Shown here: in pieces, positions 1 to 7,798 of the stretch | How positions within the stretch are numbered: the first letter of the stretch is position 1 | How the letters are laid out: every line of letters begins with the position of its first letter | Assembly (NCBI RefSeq): GCF_002246015.1 | Contig: NZ_NOLJ01000003.1 | Span: 702,247 to 763,439 of the forward strand | DNA length: 61,193 nt | DNA from: Nostoc sp. 'Peltigera membranacea cyanobiont' 210A | Lineage (GTDB): Bacteria; Cyanobacteriota; Cyanobacteriia; Cyanobacteriales; Nostocaceae | Direction: 5' to 3' | The notes under the pieces: model-generated | Told to the model about the DNA's origin: nothing | What the model saw: only the letters and a program-made list of their open reading frames with translations | Database searches by the model: none | Made by a program: the position numbers and the translations under genes

Positions 1-34
1 GGTGGGGTGTTAGGGACTTTTGCAAGAGGTCTAA

Positions 35-2461
35 TCAATTAATAACTAAGTAAATTCCCCAAATCGCCATTGGCCGCAGGTAAGTGCTAGCGCGAAAAGT
101 ACCAGTTGCGGTGATAGCTTCTGGCGTGCGAAATTGCAGACCATTTTCATAAATTTGCTGCACTACAGCTTGCGTCAACCTTAACGCTTCATCTTTCATT
201 CCCATCTGCACGAGAAAAGCCGCCAGCCCAAAGTTTATTCCCGTCCAAACTTCTAAGGGATGAGTAGCTTTGGGATTTTCTGGTGAACCATCACGACGAA
301 CACCATTAGCAGTACCAAACTCACCATTACAGAATTTCAAAAAGCAAGCATCGTAAACAGTTTTCAGCGCAGAAAGGGCGCGATCGCTCGGTACAATATC
401 AGGTAAGTCCAGTAGTCGGGCGTAAAATTGTCCGCACAATTGATCTGCCATCACCACATCGGAACCACTTTTACTATCAAGTCGGTAATATTCGCCATTC
501 CAAAGTTTTTCTTGGTAAATAGGAAGAGATTGTTGTAACCAAGTTTCATAAGTGGATTTTTGCGCCGCCAACTCTGTTGTGTTACCTGTCTGATAAGTTA
601 ATAAAATATCGCTAATTGCGATCGCAGCTTCTAACGCCGCTAACCACAATCCCCCACAATAGGCGCTGACACCTTGTAATCGCCAATCATCAAAAGTTTG
701 ATCGGGTGCGCCAGAATTTTCAGGAATCCCATCGCCATCGAGGTCAAAAGTTTTCAGGTAGTCGAGGGTTTGAACGATCGCATTCCAGCAATCTGCCAAG
801 AATTCCACATCGTCAGCACCCGTGAGTAAAAAATCACGGTATACTTGCAAAACGAAATCACTACCTAAATCTTTCCATAAATTACAGTCTTGATAGCTGG
901 TGTAGTTGGTTTTCTCCCAAACGTGTTCGTTGGGTGCGCCTAAATCGTGGGGTGTTGCACCTGCAACTTTGCGAACTGCAATCGGGCTTTCGGCCTTAAT
1001 TGTCAGGTAATAGCCAATTATTCGGGGAGTATCATCACCTTGAGGAATCGCCCGTGCAAATGCCCGAATTACCGACTTTTCTAATTCTGGGAACAGCATC
1101 AGCAGCGCAAAAGAGCCATACAACCGCACATCTAGACTTTCATACCAACGGTAATCTAAGCACTCCAGCACCGCAAACTGACCGATGGGGTTAAGTTCTG
1201 ATGCTGCACTCCAGAGAGTACCGCCGCTGGTGAGGTCATAAAGCTCATTAAATAGAGCCATTTTAAACCAGTTGGGTAAATCTTCCCGGTCGAGAATGGG
1301 TTTTTGCCAACTTTGAATTTGCGATCGCCAGGTTTGGTATTCTTGTAATGCAGTAGATGCGATCGCCCAAGCTTTGTTGCCACTTTTACCAAAAAAATCT
1401 GTATATCTGCGGTAATAATTGACTCCAGCCGCAAATTCTGTTATCGGCAAATCCCAAGCCAGGACAAAGGGAATTTCGAGAGTTTCGCCTGGTTGGAGAG
1501 TGAAACGGATTGCGATGCCTGCGGCCGGCGTAGCCATCGCAGCCCCGATTTGTGTATTCTCTGTTGCTGTAGTATCAACATAATTGGGCAAAGAGCCATC
1601 TTTAGCAAAACTTTGCCATATTTCCTCACCCGTCCCCTCAGGATTCCAGCGGCTATGGTGAAATACTTCCACTTGGGGATGTTTCAGCGTTGCAATACAC
1701 CAAGTTCCATCGCCTTCTTGCAAAGGTTCATCAATACCAACCCGGCCTAAAACACAGGCAAACTGTTGTGTATTTTCAACTATCTGGTTGTAGTTTCCTT
1801 GACTTTCGCCCCAGCGCGGTTGGTATTCGTAAACCGGACTACCATCATCGCGCACCCGCACTTCGGGAGATTTGAGAGCGTTTGTAAACCAGCCCACCAT
1901 ATTTTGCCAAGTGAGCATAATGCTGAGAGTAATCGGTGCATCTGTGGGGTTATGAGCATTCCAGAGGAATATTGCCACAGGGTAGCTAGTTTCTTGGTAA
2001 TTACCCGCCCAGATTGGAGAAAATTGCTCACAAGTCAACTGTGCTTGAAATACATTTTCGTACACAAACCAGCTACGTGGATATAGCGCGTGATAATTGC
2101 CCGTCCCCTCTGTGCCGGGAGTTGTAGGATACCACTGCCACGCTTTGAGAGTGCCATCATCGGGCGCTTGCGTAGACAAAGCGTAGGCTTGGGAAGATGT
2201 GCTATTGGATTCAAACACACTGAACTGACAAGCGGGAACGTTTTTGAAGGTATGCTCACCGCCGTCGATGTGCCACAGGTTAAAGTCTCCCCGTGAAGAA
2301 CGACCGATGCAACCTGCACCAAAGCCGCCTAAAGGCATACCATGCCAAGGGCCATCATCAATATTACTTGCATAGCGGACGGTATAAGGTTTGTCCCAAC
2401 CTAAGCCGATGGGACGGCTCCAAGTACAAGAGGGAATTTTCGGAGAGAGTTGATTTGTCAT
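35..2461 (-). CDS. GH116-family glycoside hydrolase (bile-acid beta-glucosidase/GBA2-like)
   Basis: 808 aa, with no evident signal peptide, so probably cytoplasmic. The N-terminal third has the GH116 beta-sandwich signature (PLGGFGAGCIGRS near residue 43, GDFNLWHIDGGEH near 58). The C-terminal half is an (alpha/alpha)6-type catalytic domain. By analogy with characterised GH116 enzymes, Glu441 in YESLD is the candidate nucleophile and Asp591 in DQTFDDW the candidate acid/base; these assignments are family inference. Family members hydrolyse beta-glucosides, including glucosylceramide; the cyanobacterial substrate is not evident here. Full length for the family. The ATG at the complement of 2461 is followed at once by MTNQLSPKIP, and the frame is open throughout. 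It has no co-directional partner in the window, and its 3' end is near the window edge. Confidence 0.88.
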   Translation of the reverse strand: MTNQLSPKIPSCTWSRPIGLGWDKPYTVRYASNIDDGPWHGMPLGGFGAGCIGRSSRGDFNLWHIDGGEHTFKNVPACQFSVFESNSTSSQAYALSTQAPDDGTLKAWQWYPTTPGTEGTGNYHALYPRSWFVYENVFQAQLTCEQFSPIWAGNYQETSYPVAIFLWNAHNPTDAPITLSIMLTWQNMVGWFTNALKSPEVRVRDDGSPVYEYQPRWGESQGNYNQIVENTQQFACVLGRVGIDEPLQEGDGTWCIATLKHPQVEVFHHSRWNPEGTGEEIWQSFAKDGSLPNYVDTTATENTQIGAAMATPAAGIAIRFTLQPGETLEIPFVLAWDLPITEFAAGVNYYRRYTDFFGKSGNKAWAIASTALQEYQTWRSQIQSWQKPILDREDLPNWFKMALFNELYDLTSGGTLWSAASELNPIGQFAVLECLDYRWYESLDVRLYGSFALLMLFPELEKSVIRAFARAIPQGDDTPRIIGYYLTIKAESPIAVRKVAGATPHDLGAPNEHVWEKTNYTSYQDCNLWKDLGSDFVLQVYRDFLLTGADDVEFLADCWNAIVQTLDYLKTFDLDGDGIPENSGAPDQTFDDWRLQGVSAYCGGLWLAALEAAIAISDILLTYQTGNTTELAAQKSTYETWLQQSLPIYQEKLWNGEYYRLDSKSGSDVVMADQLCGQFYARLLDLPDIVPSDRALSALKTVYDACFLKFCNGEFGTANGVRRDGSPENPKATHPLEVWTGINFGLAAFLVQMGMKDEALRLTQAVVQQIYENGLQFRTPEAITATGTFRASTYLRPMAIWGIYLVIN

Positions 2462-2620
2462 CGCCTAATGTTACAGCGTGCAGTTACGTCAATGAAGACT
2501 AGCGCGATGTGAGATTTTTCTCAAGGTAGTAGCACGGTAATCCCGGATTTCTCACGCATAGTGTGGGGGGTAAGACTTTTTTCCCATCCTCCCACACCTC
2601 CCACACCTTCCACACCCCTT

Positions 2621-2644
2621 GGATTTCTCACTTGTGAGAAATCC
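2621..2644. repeat. short perfect inverted repeat
   Basis: GGATTTCTCAC at 2621-2631 is perfectly complementary to GTGAGAAATCC at 2634-2644, with a 2-nt spacer. It follows a pyrimidine-rich run of CCCACACCT-like units (2585-2618). It lies in the 564-bp gene-free gap 2462-3025 and could act as a terminator-like or cruciform structure. Confidence 0.5.
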
Positions 2645-2664
2645 AGGTAATGCCCATTGGTATC

Positions 2665-2766
2665 CAATACTTCTCGCTTTGTGCATTTTTTATTCGGAAT
2701 CGGGTTTTGGGAAAAGGTTAAGGAGTAAGGGTTAAAGGTTTTTTTCCCTTTAACCGAGAAGTATTG
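2665..2766. repeat. MITE-like inverted-repeat element in the 2462-3025 gap
   Basis: CAATACTTCTCG (2665-2676) and CGAGAAGTATTG (2755-2766) form a perfect 12-bp terminal inverted repeat. The interior carries TTGGGAAAAGGTTA and a run of TTTTTTTCCC. A very similar interior occurs at about 50193-50240, so it belongs to a dispersed family. I see no gene in 2462-3025: the 100-codon minus frame across it is built from this repeat. The segment just before 3026 is AT-rich and may hold the promoter of the WD40 gene, but no clear -10/-35 pair stands out. Confidence 0.45.
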
Positions 2767-3025
2767 CATTGGTGTCAACTTAAGCTGAAATTTTCTAACT
2801 AGTCGTAGCCAGCCCTCAGACATCGCTCACGTAATTACTACTGAACTATAAAGTATAGAGCTTATCCCAGTCACTAAGACTTTAATATTTTGCTCCTACT
2901 GCGTATTGCTTAACTGCTACTTGAATTTTAAATCTAGAGTTTTTAACTACAGTGGGTAAATCACTAGTCAATTTGGGTATTTTAAAGCACAGAGGTATTT
3001 TTCTCAATAGTTTTAACAAAATAAG

Positions 3026-6000
3026 ATGACACAATACGCCCTTGTGGTTGAAATTGCTCAGTATGACAACAGTTTCGGCAGCCTGACTAAACCTATTAAT
3101 GATGGGGAGGCTGTGGTTAACACAGAAAAATTTTTGCTGGTGGTAGATGAGTTTGGGGAAGTATCTACAGTTTGTATAGATAAGGAAGAACGGCAGAGAT
3201 TTATTGAACTATTGACTAGGGTAGTAGAGATTCATGATTCACGGTTAGCAGTTGTAATTACCATGCGAGGTGATTTTCTTCAATCCTGTTTAGATAATCC
3301 TTCTCTAACTCACCTGATTCAAACCCCAGTAGTTGTTATACCGCCTTTAACTGGAGTTGATTTAAAGGAGACAATTGCCAAACCTACCAAGCTTCAGGTT
3401 CATAGTGTTAAAGAAGCAGGAGCATTAAAAATTCTCCAAAATCTTCAACAAGAACCAGGGAATTTGCCATTGTTAGAGTTTGCCTTAACTAAACTCTGGG
3501 AGAAACGCGAGCAAAAGAAAAATCAACTTACCCAAGAAGAGTATGAAAAGTTGGGAGGATTAACTGCGGTGTTAAATCTCCATGCAGAAAATGTTTATCA
3601 CTACCAAGATTATGAGCAAGAATACCCAACTCAAGAACGCAGTCAGCAAGAAAAAGAATGGATTAAGCAGATTTTTCTGCGGTTAGTGCGAACGGGAGAG
3701 GGAGAAAAGGATACCCGACAACGCCAACCAAAAGCCACATTATTAAATATTGCAGGTGATGATGCCAATCAACAGCAACAACTTAGTGAGTTACTAGATG
3801 GTGAAGCAGGATTGGTTAAGGGACGCTTATTAGTTACTGGGAAAGATGAAAAAGGAGAAGTCTGCATTAATTTAGCCCATGAAGCATTAATTGAAAGTTG
3901 GCAGCAGTTTGCCCAGTGGCGACAACAAGACCGAGACTTGCGACCGTTGAGCGAGACATTAGAAAATACCCGACGGGAATGGTTGAACGAAAGACCTGAT
4001 GACAAATATTTAATGCCAAAGGGATTGCTGGCCCAAGTGAGGGATAGCTGGCAACAATTGCAGCCTGATTTGCAATCACCCCAACAAGATGAGGATTTTT
4101 ACCAGCGTAGCGATGCCGATGACAAAGACCGGATTGCCGAGATGGAAAGGGCGCTTACTGAATCCCAGTTACGAGAGAAAGCGGCTAGAGTAGACGATTT
4201 ATTGCCCTTACAACCCCTAGATAGTCTAGTTTTGGCAATTCAAGCTATGGGGGAGAATCAAGAGAAACTACCCCAGCAGATTCTTGCATCAGTTCAGAAC
4301 AGTTTGAATCGGGTGGTGAATAAAGCAAGAGTCTCGATTCCCTTCTGTGGTCATGAAGGTAATGTCTCTTCTGTCGCTATTAGCGCTGATGGGCAGACGA
4401 TTGTTAGTAGTGGTACTGATGGCACTGTGCGGTTGTGGAATTATCAAGGTCTTTCCTTAGCTGAACCTTTGCGTGGTCATCAGGGTAATGTCTCTTCTGT
4501 CGCTATCAGCGCCGATGGGCAGACGATTGTCAGTGGCGGTGCTGATGGTACGGTGCGGTTATGGAATTATCAAGGTCTTTCCTTAGCTGAACCTTTGCGT
4601 GGTCATCAGGGTAATGTCTCTTCTGTCGCCATCAACGCTGATGGGCAGACGATTGTCAGTGGCGGTGCTGATGGCACTGTGAGGTTGTGGAATTCCCAAG
4701 GTCTTTCCTTAGCTGAACCTTTGCGTGGTCATCGGGGTAATGTCTCTTCTGTCACCATCAGCGCTGATGGGCAGACAATTGTCAGTGGTGGTGCCGACGT
4801 GGTGCGGTTGTGGAACCGCCAAGGTCTTCCCTTAGCTAAACCATTGCGTGGGCATAAAAATGATGTCTTTTCTGTTGCTATCAGTGCCGATGGGCAGACG
4901 ATTGTCAGTGGTGGTGCTGATGGTATGGTGCGGTTGTGGAATTCCCAAGGTCTTCTCTTGGCTGAACCTTTGTATGGTCATGAGAGTAATGTGAGGTCTG
5001 TCGCCATCAGCGCCAATGGACAGAATATTGTCAGTGGCGGTGCTGATGGTACGGTGCGGCTGTGGAATCGCCAAGGTCTTTCCTTAGCTGAACCTTTGCG
5101 TGGTCATCAGGGTAATGTCAATTCTGTCGCCATCAGTGCCGATGGGCAGACGATTGTCAGTGGCAGTGATGGCGGCACTGTGCGGTTGTGGAATCGCCAA
5201 GGTCTTCCCTTAACTGAACCTTTGCGTGGTCACGAAGGCAATGTTAGGTCTGTTGCTATCAGTACCAATGGACAGACGATTGTTAGTGGTAGTACTGACG
5301 GAACGGTGCGGTTTTGGAACTACCAAGGTCTTCCTTCCGCAAAACCTTTGCGTGGTCATAAGGGTTGGGTCTATTCTGTCGCCATTAGCGCCGATGGTCA
5401 GACGATTGTCAGTGGCGGTACTGACGGTATGGTGCGGTTGTGGAACCACCAAGGTCTTCCTTCCGCAAAACCTTTGCATGGTCATAAGGGTTGGGTCTAT
5501 TCTGTCGCCATTAGCGCCGATGGGCAGACGATTGTCAGTGGTGGTAGTGACGGCACGGTGCGTTTGTGGAATCTGCAAGGTCTTCCTTTAGCTGAACCTT
5601 TGTGTGGTCATCAGGGTTATGTCAATTCTGTCGCCATCAGTGCCGATGGGCAGACGATTGTTAGTGGCGGTGATGACGGCACTGTGCGGTTGTGGAATTG
5701 TCAAGGTGTTGCCTTAGCTGAACCTTTGCGCGGTCATCAGGGTTTTGTCAATTCTGTTGCCATTAGCGCCGATGGGCAGACGATTGTTAGTGGCGGTGGT
5801 GATGGCACTGTGCGTTTGTGGAATCTGCAAGGTCTTGCTTTAGCTGAACCTTTGCGTGGTCATAAAGGTTGGGTCTATTCTGTCGCCATTAGCACCGATG
5901 GGCAGACGATTGTTAGCGGCGGTGATGACGGCACTGTGCGGTTGTGGAACCTGCAAGGTCTTGCTTTAGCTGAACCTTTACGCGGTCATGAGGGTTGGGT

Positions 6001-6214
6001 TTATTCTGTCGCCATTAGCGCCGATGGGCAGACGATTGTTAGCGGCGGTGAAGATGGCACTGTGCGTTTGTGGCGCGGTGACTGGCGTGCATGGTTGCAA
6101 GTTTGTTGTGACAGGTTACGTTACCATCCCGTCTTCACCAATCCGCAAACAGAAGAAGCAAAAGCCGCCTGCGAAACCTGCCAAAAATATGTTTGGAGTA
6201 AAGTAAGCGGTTAA
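3026..6214 (+). CDS. WD40-repeat protein, internally deleted derivative of a caspase-STAND-WD40 protein
   Basis: 1062 aa. The first ~31 residues (MTQYALVVEIAQYDN...LTKPINDGEAVV) match the N-terminus of the caspase-like protein at 7799. The sequence then jumps to TEKFLLVVDEFGEV, which matches that protein's Walker B region (its residues ~366-377). The caspase domain with its His/Cys dyad and the P-loop are therefore missing in frame; the junction is near base 3119. The rest of the NTPase region and a helical linker follow to about residue 430. Then come 14 WD40 repeats of ~42 aa (GH..V.SVAIS.DGQTIVSGG.DGTVRLWN), enough for two seven-bladed propellers. The C-terminal tail WLQVCCDRLRYHP...CQKYVWSKVSG is shared with the paralog, as is the sequence after the stop. 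The frame is intact, so it is presumably translated. It may be a regulatory or decoy partner of the full-length paralog, or a decaying copy; which is not decidable here. Confidence 0.85.
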   Translation: MTQYALVVEIAQYDNSFGSLTKPINDGEAVVNTEKFLLVVDEFGEVSTVCIDKEERQRFIELLTRVVEIHDSRLAVVITMRGDFLQSCLDNPSLTHLIQTPVVVIPPLTGVDLKETIAKPTKLQVHSVKEAGALKILQNLQQEPGNLPLLEFALTKLWEKREQKKNQLTQEEYEKLGGLTAVLNLHAENVYHYQDYEQEYPTQERSQQEKEWIKQIFLRLVRTGEGEKDTRQRQPKATLLNIAGDDANQQQQLSELLDGEAGLVKGRLLVTGKDEKGEVCINLAHEALIESWQQFAQWRQQDRDLRPLSETLENTRREWLNERPDDKYLMPKGLLAQVRDSWQQLQPDLQSPQQDEDFYQRSDADDKDRIAEMERALTESQLREKAARVDDLLPLQPLDSLVLAIQAMGENQEKLPQQILASVQNSLNRVVNKARVSIPFCGHEGNVSSVAISADGQTIVSSGTDGTVRLWNYQGLSLAEPLRGHQGNVSSVAISADGQTIVSGGADGTVRLWNYQGLSLAEPLRGHQGNVSSVAINADGQTIVSGGADGTVRLWNSQGLSLAEPLRGHRGNVSSVTISADGQTIVSGGADVVRLWNRQGLPLAKPLRGHKNDVFSVAISADGQTIVSGGADGMVRLWNSQGLLLAEPLYGHESNVRSVAISANGQNIVSGGADGTVRLWNRQGLSLAEPLRGHQGNVNSVAISADGQTIVSGSDGGTVRLWNRQGLPLTEPLRGHEGNVRSVAISTNGQTIVSGSTDGTVRFWNYQGLPSAKPLRGHKGWVYSVAISADGQTIVSGGTDGMVRLWNHQGLPSAKPLHGHKGWVYSVAISADGQTIVSGGSDGTVRLWNLQGLPLAEPLCGHQGYVNSVAISADGQTIVSGGDDGTVRLWNCQGVALAEPLRGHQGFVNSVAISADGQTIVSGGGDGTVRLWNLQGLALAEPLRGHKGWVYSVAISTDGQTIVSGGDDGTVRLWNLQGLALAEPLRGHEGWVYSVAISADGQTIVSGGEDGTVRLWRGDWRAWLQVCCDRLRYHPVFTNPQTEEAKAACETCQKYVWSKVSG

Positions 6215-6303
6215 AAACAAGGCATTGCTGTGCCTCTAAGAAGGTCTGCACTCGACTCAATTGCAAACGGCTATAAAGGCAGTAGCAACACATCCTTGGG
6301 TAA

Positions 6304-6323
6304 AGACGCGATGAATCGCGTCT
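6304..6323. repeat. palindromic dispersed repeat (AGACGCGAT..ATCGCGTCT)
   Basis: A 9-bp perfect inverted repeat with a 2-nt spacer lies in the 298-bp gap 6215-6512. The first ~90 bp of the gap resemble the sequence after the stop of the paralog (11963-12050), so the duplication included the 3' flank. Nothing else is recognisable in this gap. Confidence 0.5.
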
Positions 6324-6512
6324 CTACAAGTGGTCTATTTGTCGCATTCCTTTTTCAAATTGGTATAAATTATGGTGAGCTAAAGGCTTAGGCGTAACCC
6401 GCACTTTGACAAAGCTCACCTTTTGAAATTGGAATTTTTATTGGTGTTATTGAAATTAAACTGGTATATGTGGGCACTCTAAAATTAAGCAACATACTGG
6501 AGATTAATTTCT

Positions 6513-6986
6513 ATGTCCACAGCCCCAATTAGTGCAACACTAGCACAATCAGATAGAGATGCTGTGTTGCAAGCGATCGCCACCATTAAAGACAAATTAC
6601 CATTTTTGATTGATTTAAGTAACGAGGAGCGGAAAGCTTTACCTAAGATGGGAGATAAAAGCCGCGCCTTTGTCAGTAAAGCATTGGAGGTAGCGACACA
6701 GAACCCAGAGTTTTTGCCGCGATCGTTTGACCTCAATGAGATGCGGAAAGACGTACAATTATTTGAAGCTTTGTATCCAGTATTGCTGTCTTTGTCACAA
6801 TTACAAGAGTTGCTAGATGATACATCTATAGCAGTGGGTAGTGAAGCTTATGCAGCTGCGTTGCAGGTATATAACTATGCCAAAGCTAGTGGACAAGGCG
6901 CTGGTTTAGAAACAGTAGTTGAGGAAATGGGGCAAAGGTTCGCGCGTAAATCTCGGAAGTCCAAGCCTCAAGCCGCAGCGTTGTAG
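6513..6986 (+). CDS. conserved hypothetical protein, 157 aa
   Basis: An all-helical, soluble protein with no signal peptide or membrane segment. The middle reads LPFLIDLSNEERKALPKMGDKSRAF, then LEVATQNPEFLPRSFD and two Leu-rich helices. The C-terminus is basic (RFARKSRKSKPQ). I believe short proteins of this kind occur in cyanobacteria and Bacteroidetes, but I cannot assign a function. A GGAG-like element lies about 10 nt before the ATG. It sits between the two WD40 genes, so it may belong to the same island. Confidence 0.72.
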   Translation: MSTAPISATLAQSDRDAVLQAIATIKDKLPFLIDLSNEERKALPKMGDKSRAFVSKALEVATQNPEFLPRSFDLNEMRKDVQLFEALYPVLLSLSQLQELLDDTSIAVGSEAYAAALQVYNYAKASGQGAGLETVVEEMGQRFARKSRKSKPQAAAL

Positions 6987-7353
6987 AAAATAGCTCGGTA
7001 ATTGCACTTCTTAGGTACAATGTTGAAGCTCAGAACTCGGATGTTGGAGTAAATTGCTCGGCGTTCCGAGTTCAGAACTCGAAGCTTCAACTTCAGAACA
7101 TGGAATTTCGAGATAAGAACACGAAATTTGAAGCTCTAAACAGCAACATCCGAGATCCAAGAGTGAATGATGATGAGTGGAGGGCGATTGCTCTCCTTTT
7201 TAACTCGGAACTTCGTGCTTTGAACTGCAACATCCCAGATTTAAGGGTGAATTTTGGTGAGTGAAAGGCGTAGGCGTAGCCCGTCAAAGACATCGCTTTC
7301 ATAATTCCTAGCAGAGTTGAAGGTACAAAGCTTATCCTTGGCAAAGCAAAACC
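6987..7353. repeat. gap with degenerate GAACTCGGAA / GAAGCT-type repeats
   Basis: This 367-bp gap is filled by imperfect direct and inverted copies of words such as TTGAAGCT, GAACTCG, CGAGTTC and CAACATCC(C/G)AGAT (7020-7245). GGCGTAGGCGTAGCCCGTC, a common Nostoc-type repeat, follows at about 7269-7287. No gene is supported. Confidence 0.45.
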
Positions 7354-7731
7354 TTAAGTGCTGGAATTTTGCTTATTTTCAGGAAACTTACACTTCACCT
7401 CAATTTCAAAATTACTCTCCGCCGAACCTTCAGTTACGAAGGGGATACCAGTTTTTCCGCCTATCTTTAAGCCAAACTTCAGAGTTACCTCTTCGACTTC
7501 AGCAGCACCTAAATTTTTAAAAGCGCCAATGGCATATTTGGTATAAGCTCGAATTTGATGGTGAACTTCCTCAATCTTGACAAATGCCTCTTCCCGAAAG
7601 CCGTAGGATTCTTTCTCCTCATCAACCTCCGGTGTAACTATTTCTGGAACACTTGGCGTTTCCTTTGACTCGAACAGAATTGTATAGATTTCCCCGTCTT
7701 CTTCAAAGACTAAACGTTCTATGTTCGACAT
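7354..7731 (-). CDS. Trypco1-like (trypsin-co-occurring domain 1) small protein
   Basis: 125 aa from the ATG at the complement of 7731; the frame could start one codon earlier at a TTG. The acidic N-terminus MSNIERLVFEEDGEIYTILFES and the C-terminal strand pattern (EVEEVTLKFGLKIGGKTGIPFVTEG followed by ...NFEIEVKCKF) match what I know of the Trypco1/CU044_2847 family. Those are small proteins encoded beside trypsin-like, caspase-like or STAND effector genes in bacterial conflict systems. It is divergent from the caspase-STAND-WD40 gene at 7799, with only 67 bp between the starts, which supports shared regulation and function. The family call is from pattern memory. Biochemical function is unknown; it may recruit or gate the protease. 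Confidence 0.65.
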   Translation of the reverse strand: MSNIERLVFEEDGEIYTILFESKETPSVPEIVTPEVDEEKESYGFREEAFVKIEEVHHQIRAYTKYAIGAFKNLGAAEVEEVTLKFGLKIGGKTGIPFVTEGSAESNFEIEVKCKFPENKQNSST

Positions 7732-7798
7732 CAAGCCCTCAGAGTTTAGGTGTATTTAAGTTATCTTATTCTGTAACAGACAATTTAAATACGTATAG
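7732..7798. promoter_or_regulatory. divergent promoter region of the Trypco1 / caspase-WD40 pair
   Basis: This is the only intergenic DNA between two divergent starts, so both promoters must lie here or overlap the coding regions. It contains an inverted pair GTATTTAA (~7752) / TTAAATAC (~7784) that could be an operator. Neither gene has a strong Shine-Dalgarno sequence. Confidence 0.4.

Noticed and set aside
2521..2823. 100-codon minus-strand frame
   Set aside because: It is made of the dispersed inverted repeat at 2665-2766 and a CCCACACCT run; no domain and no ribosome site.
4832..5591. Long antisense and +1 frames across the WD40 repeats
   Set aside because: Shadow frames that arise from the repetitive coding DNA of the WD40 gene.
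4340..6080. Regular ~126-bp repeats considered as a CRISPR-like array
   Set aside because: They encode in-frame WD40 units, and the spacing equals 42 codons.
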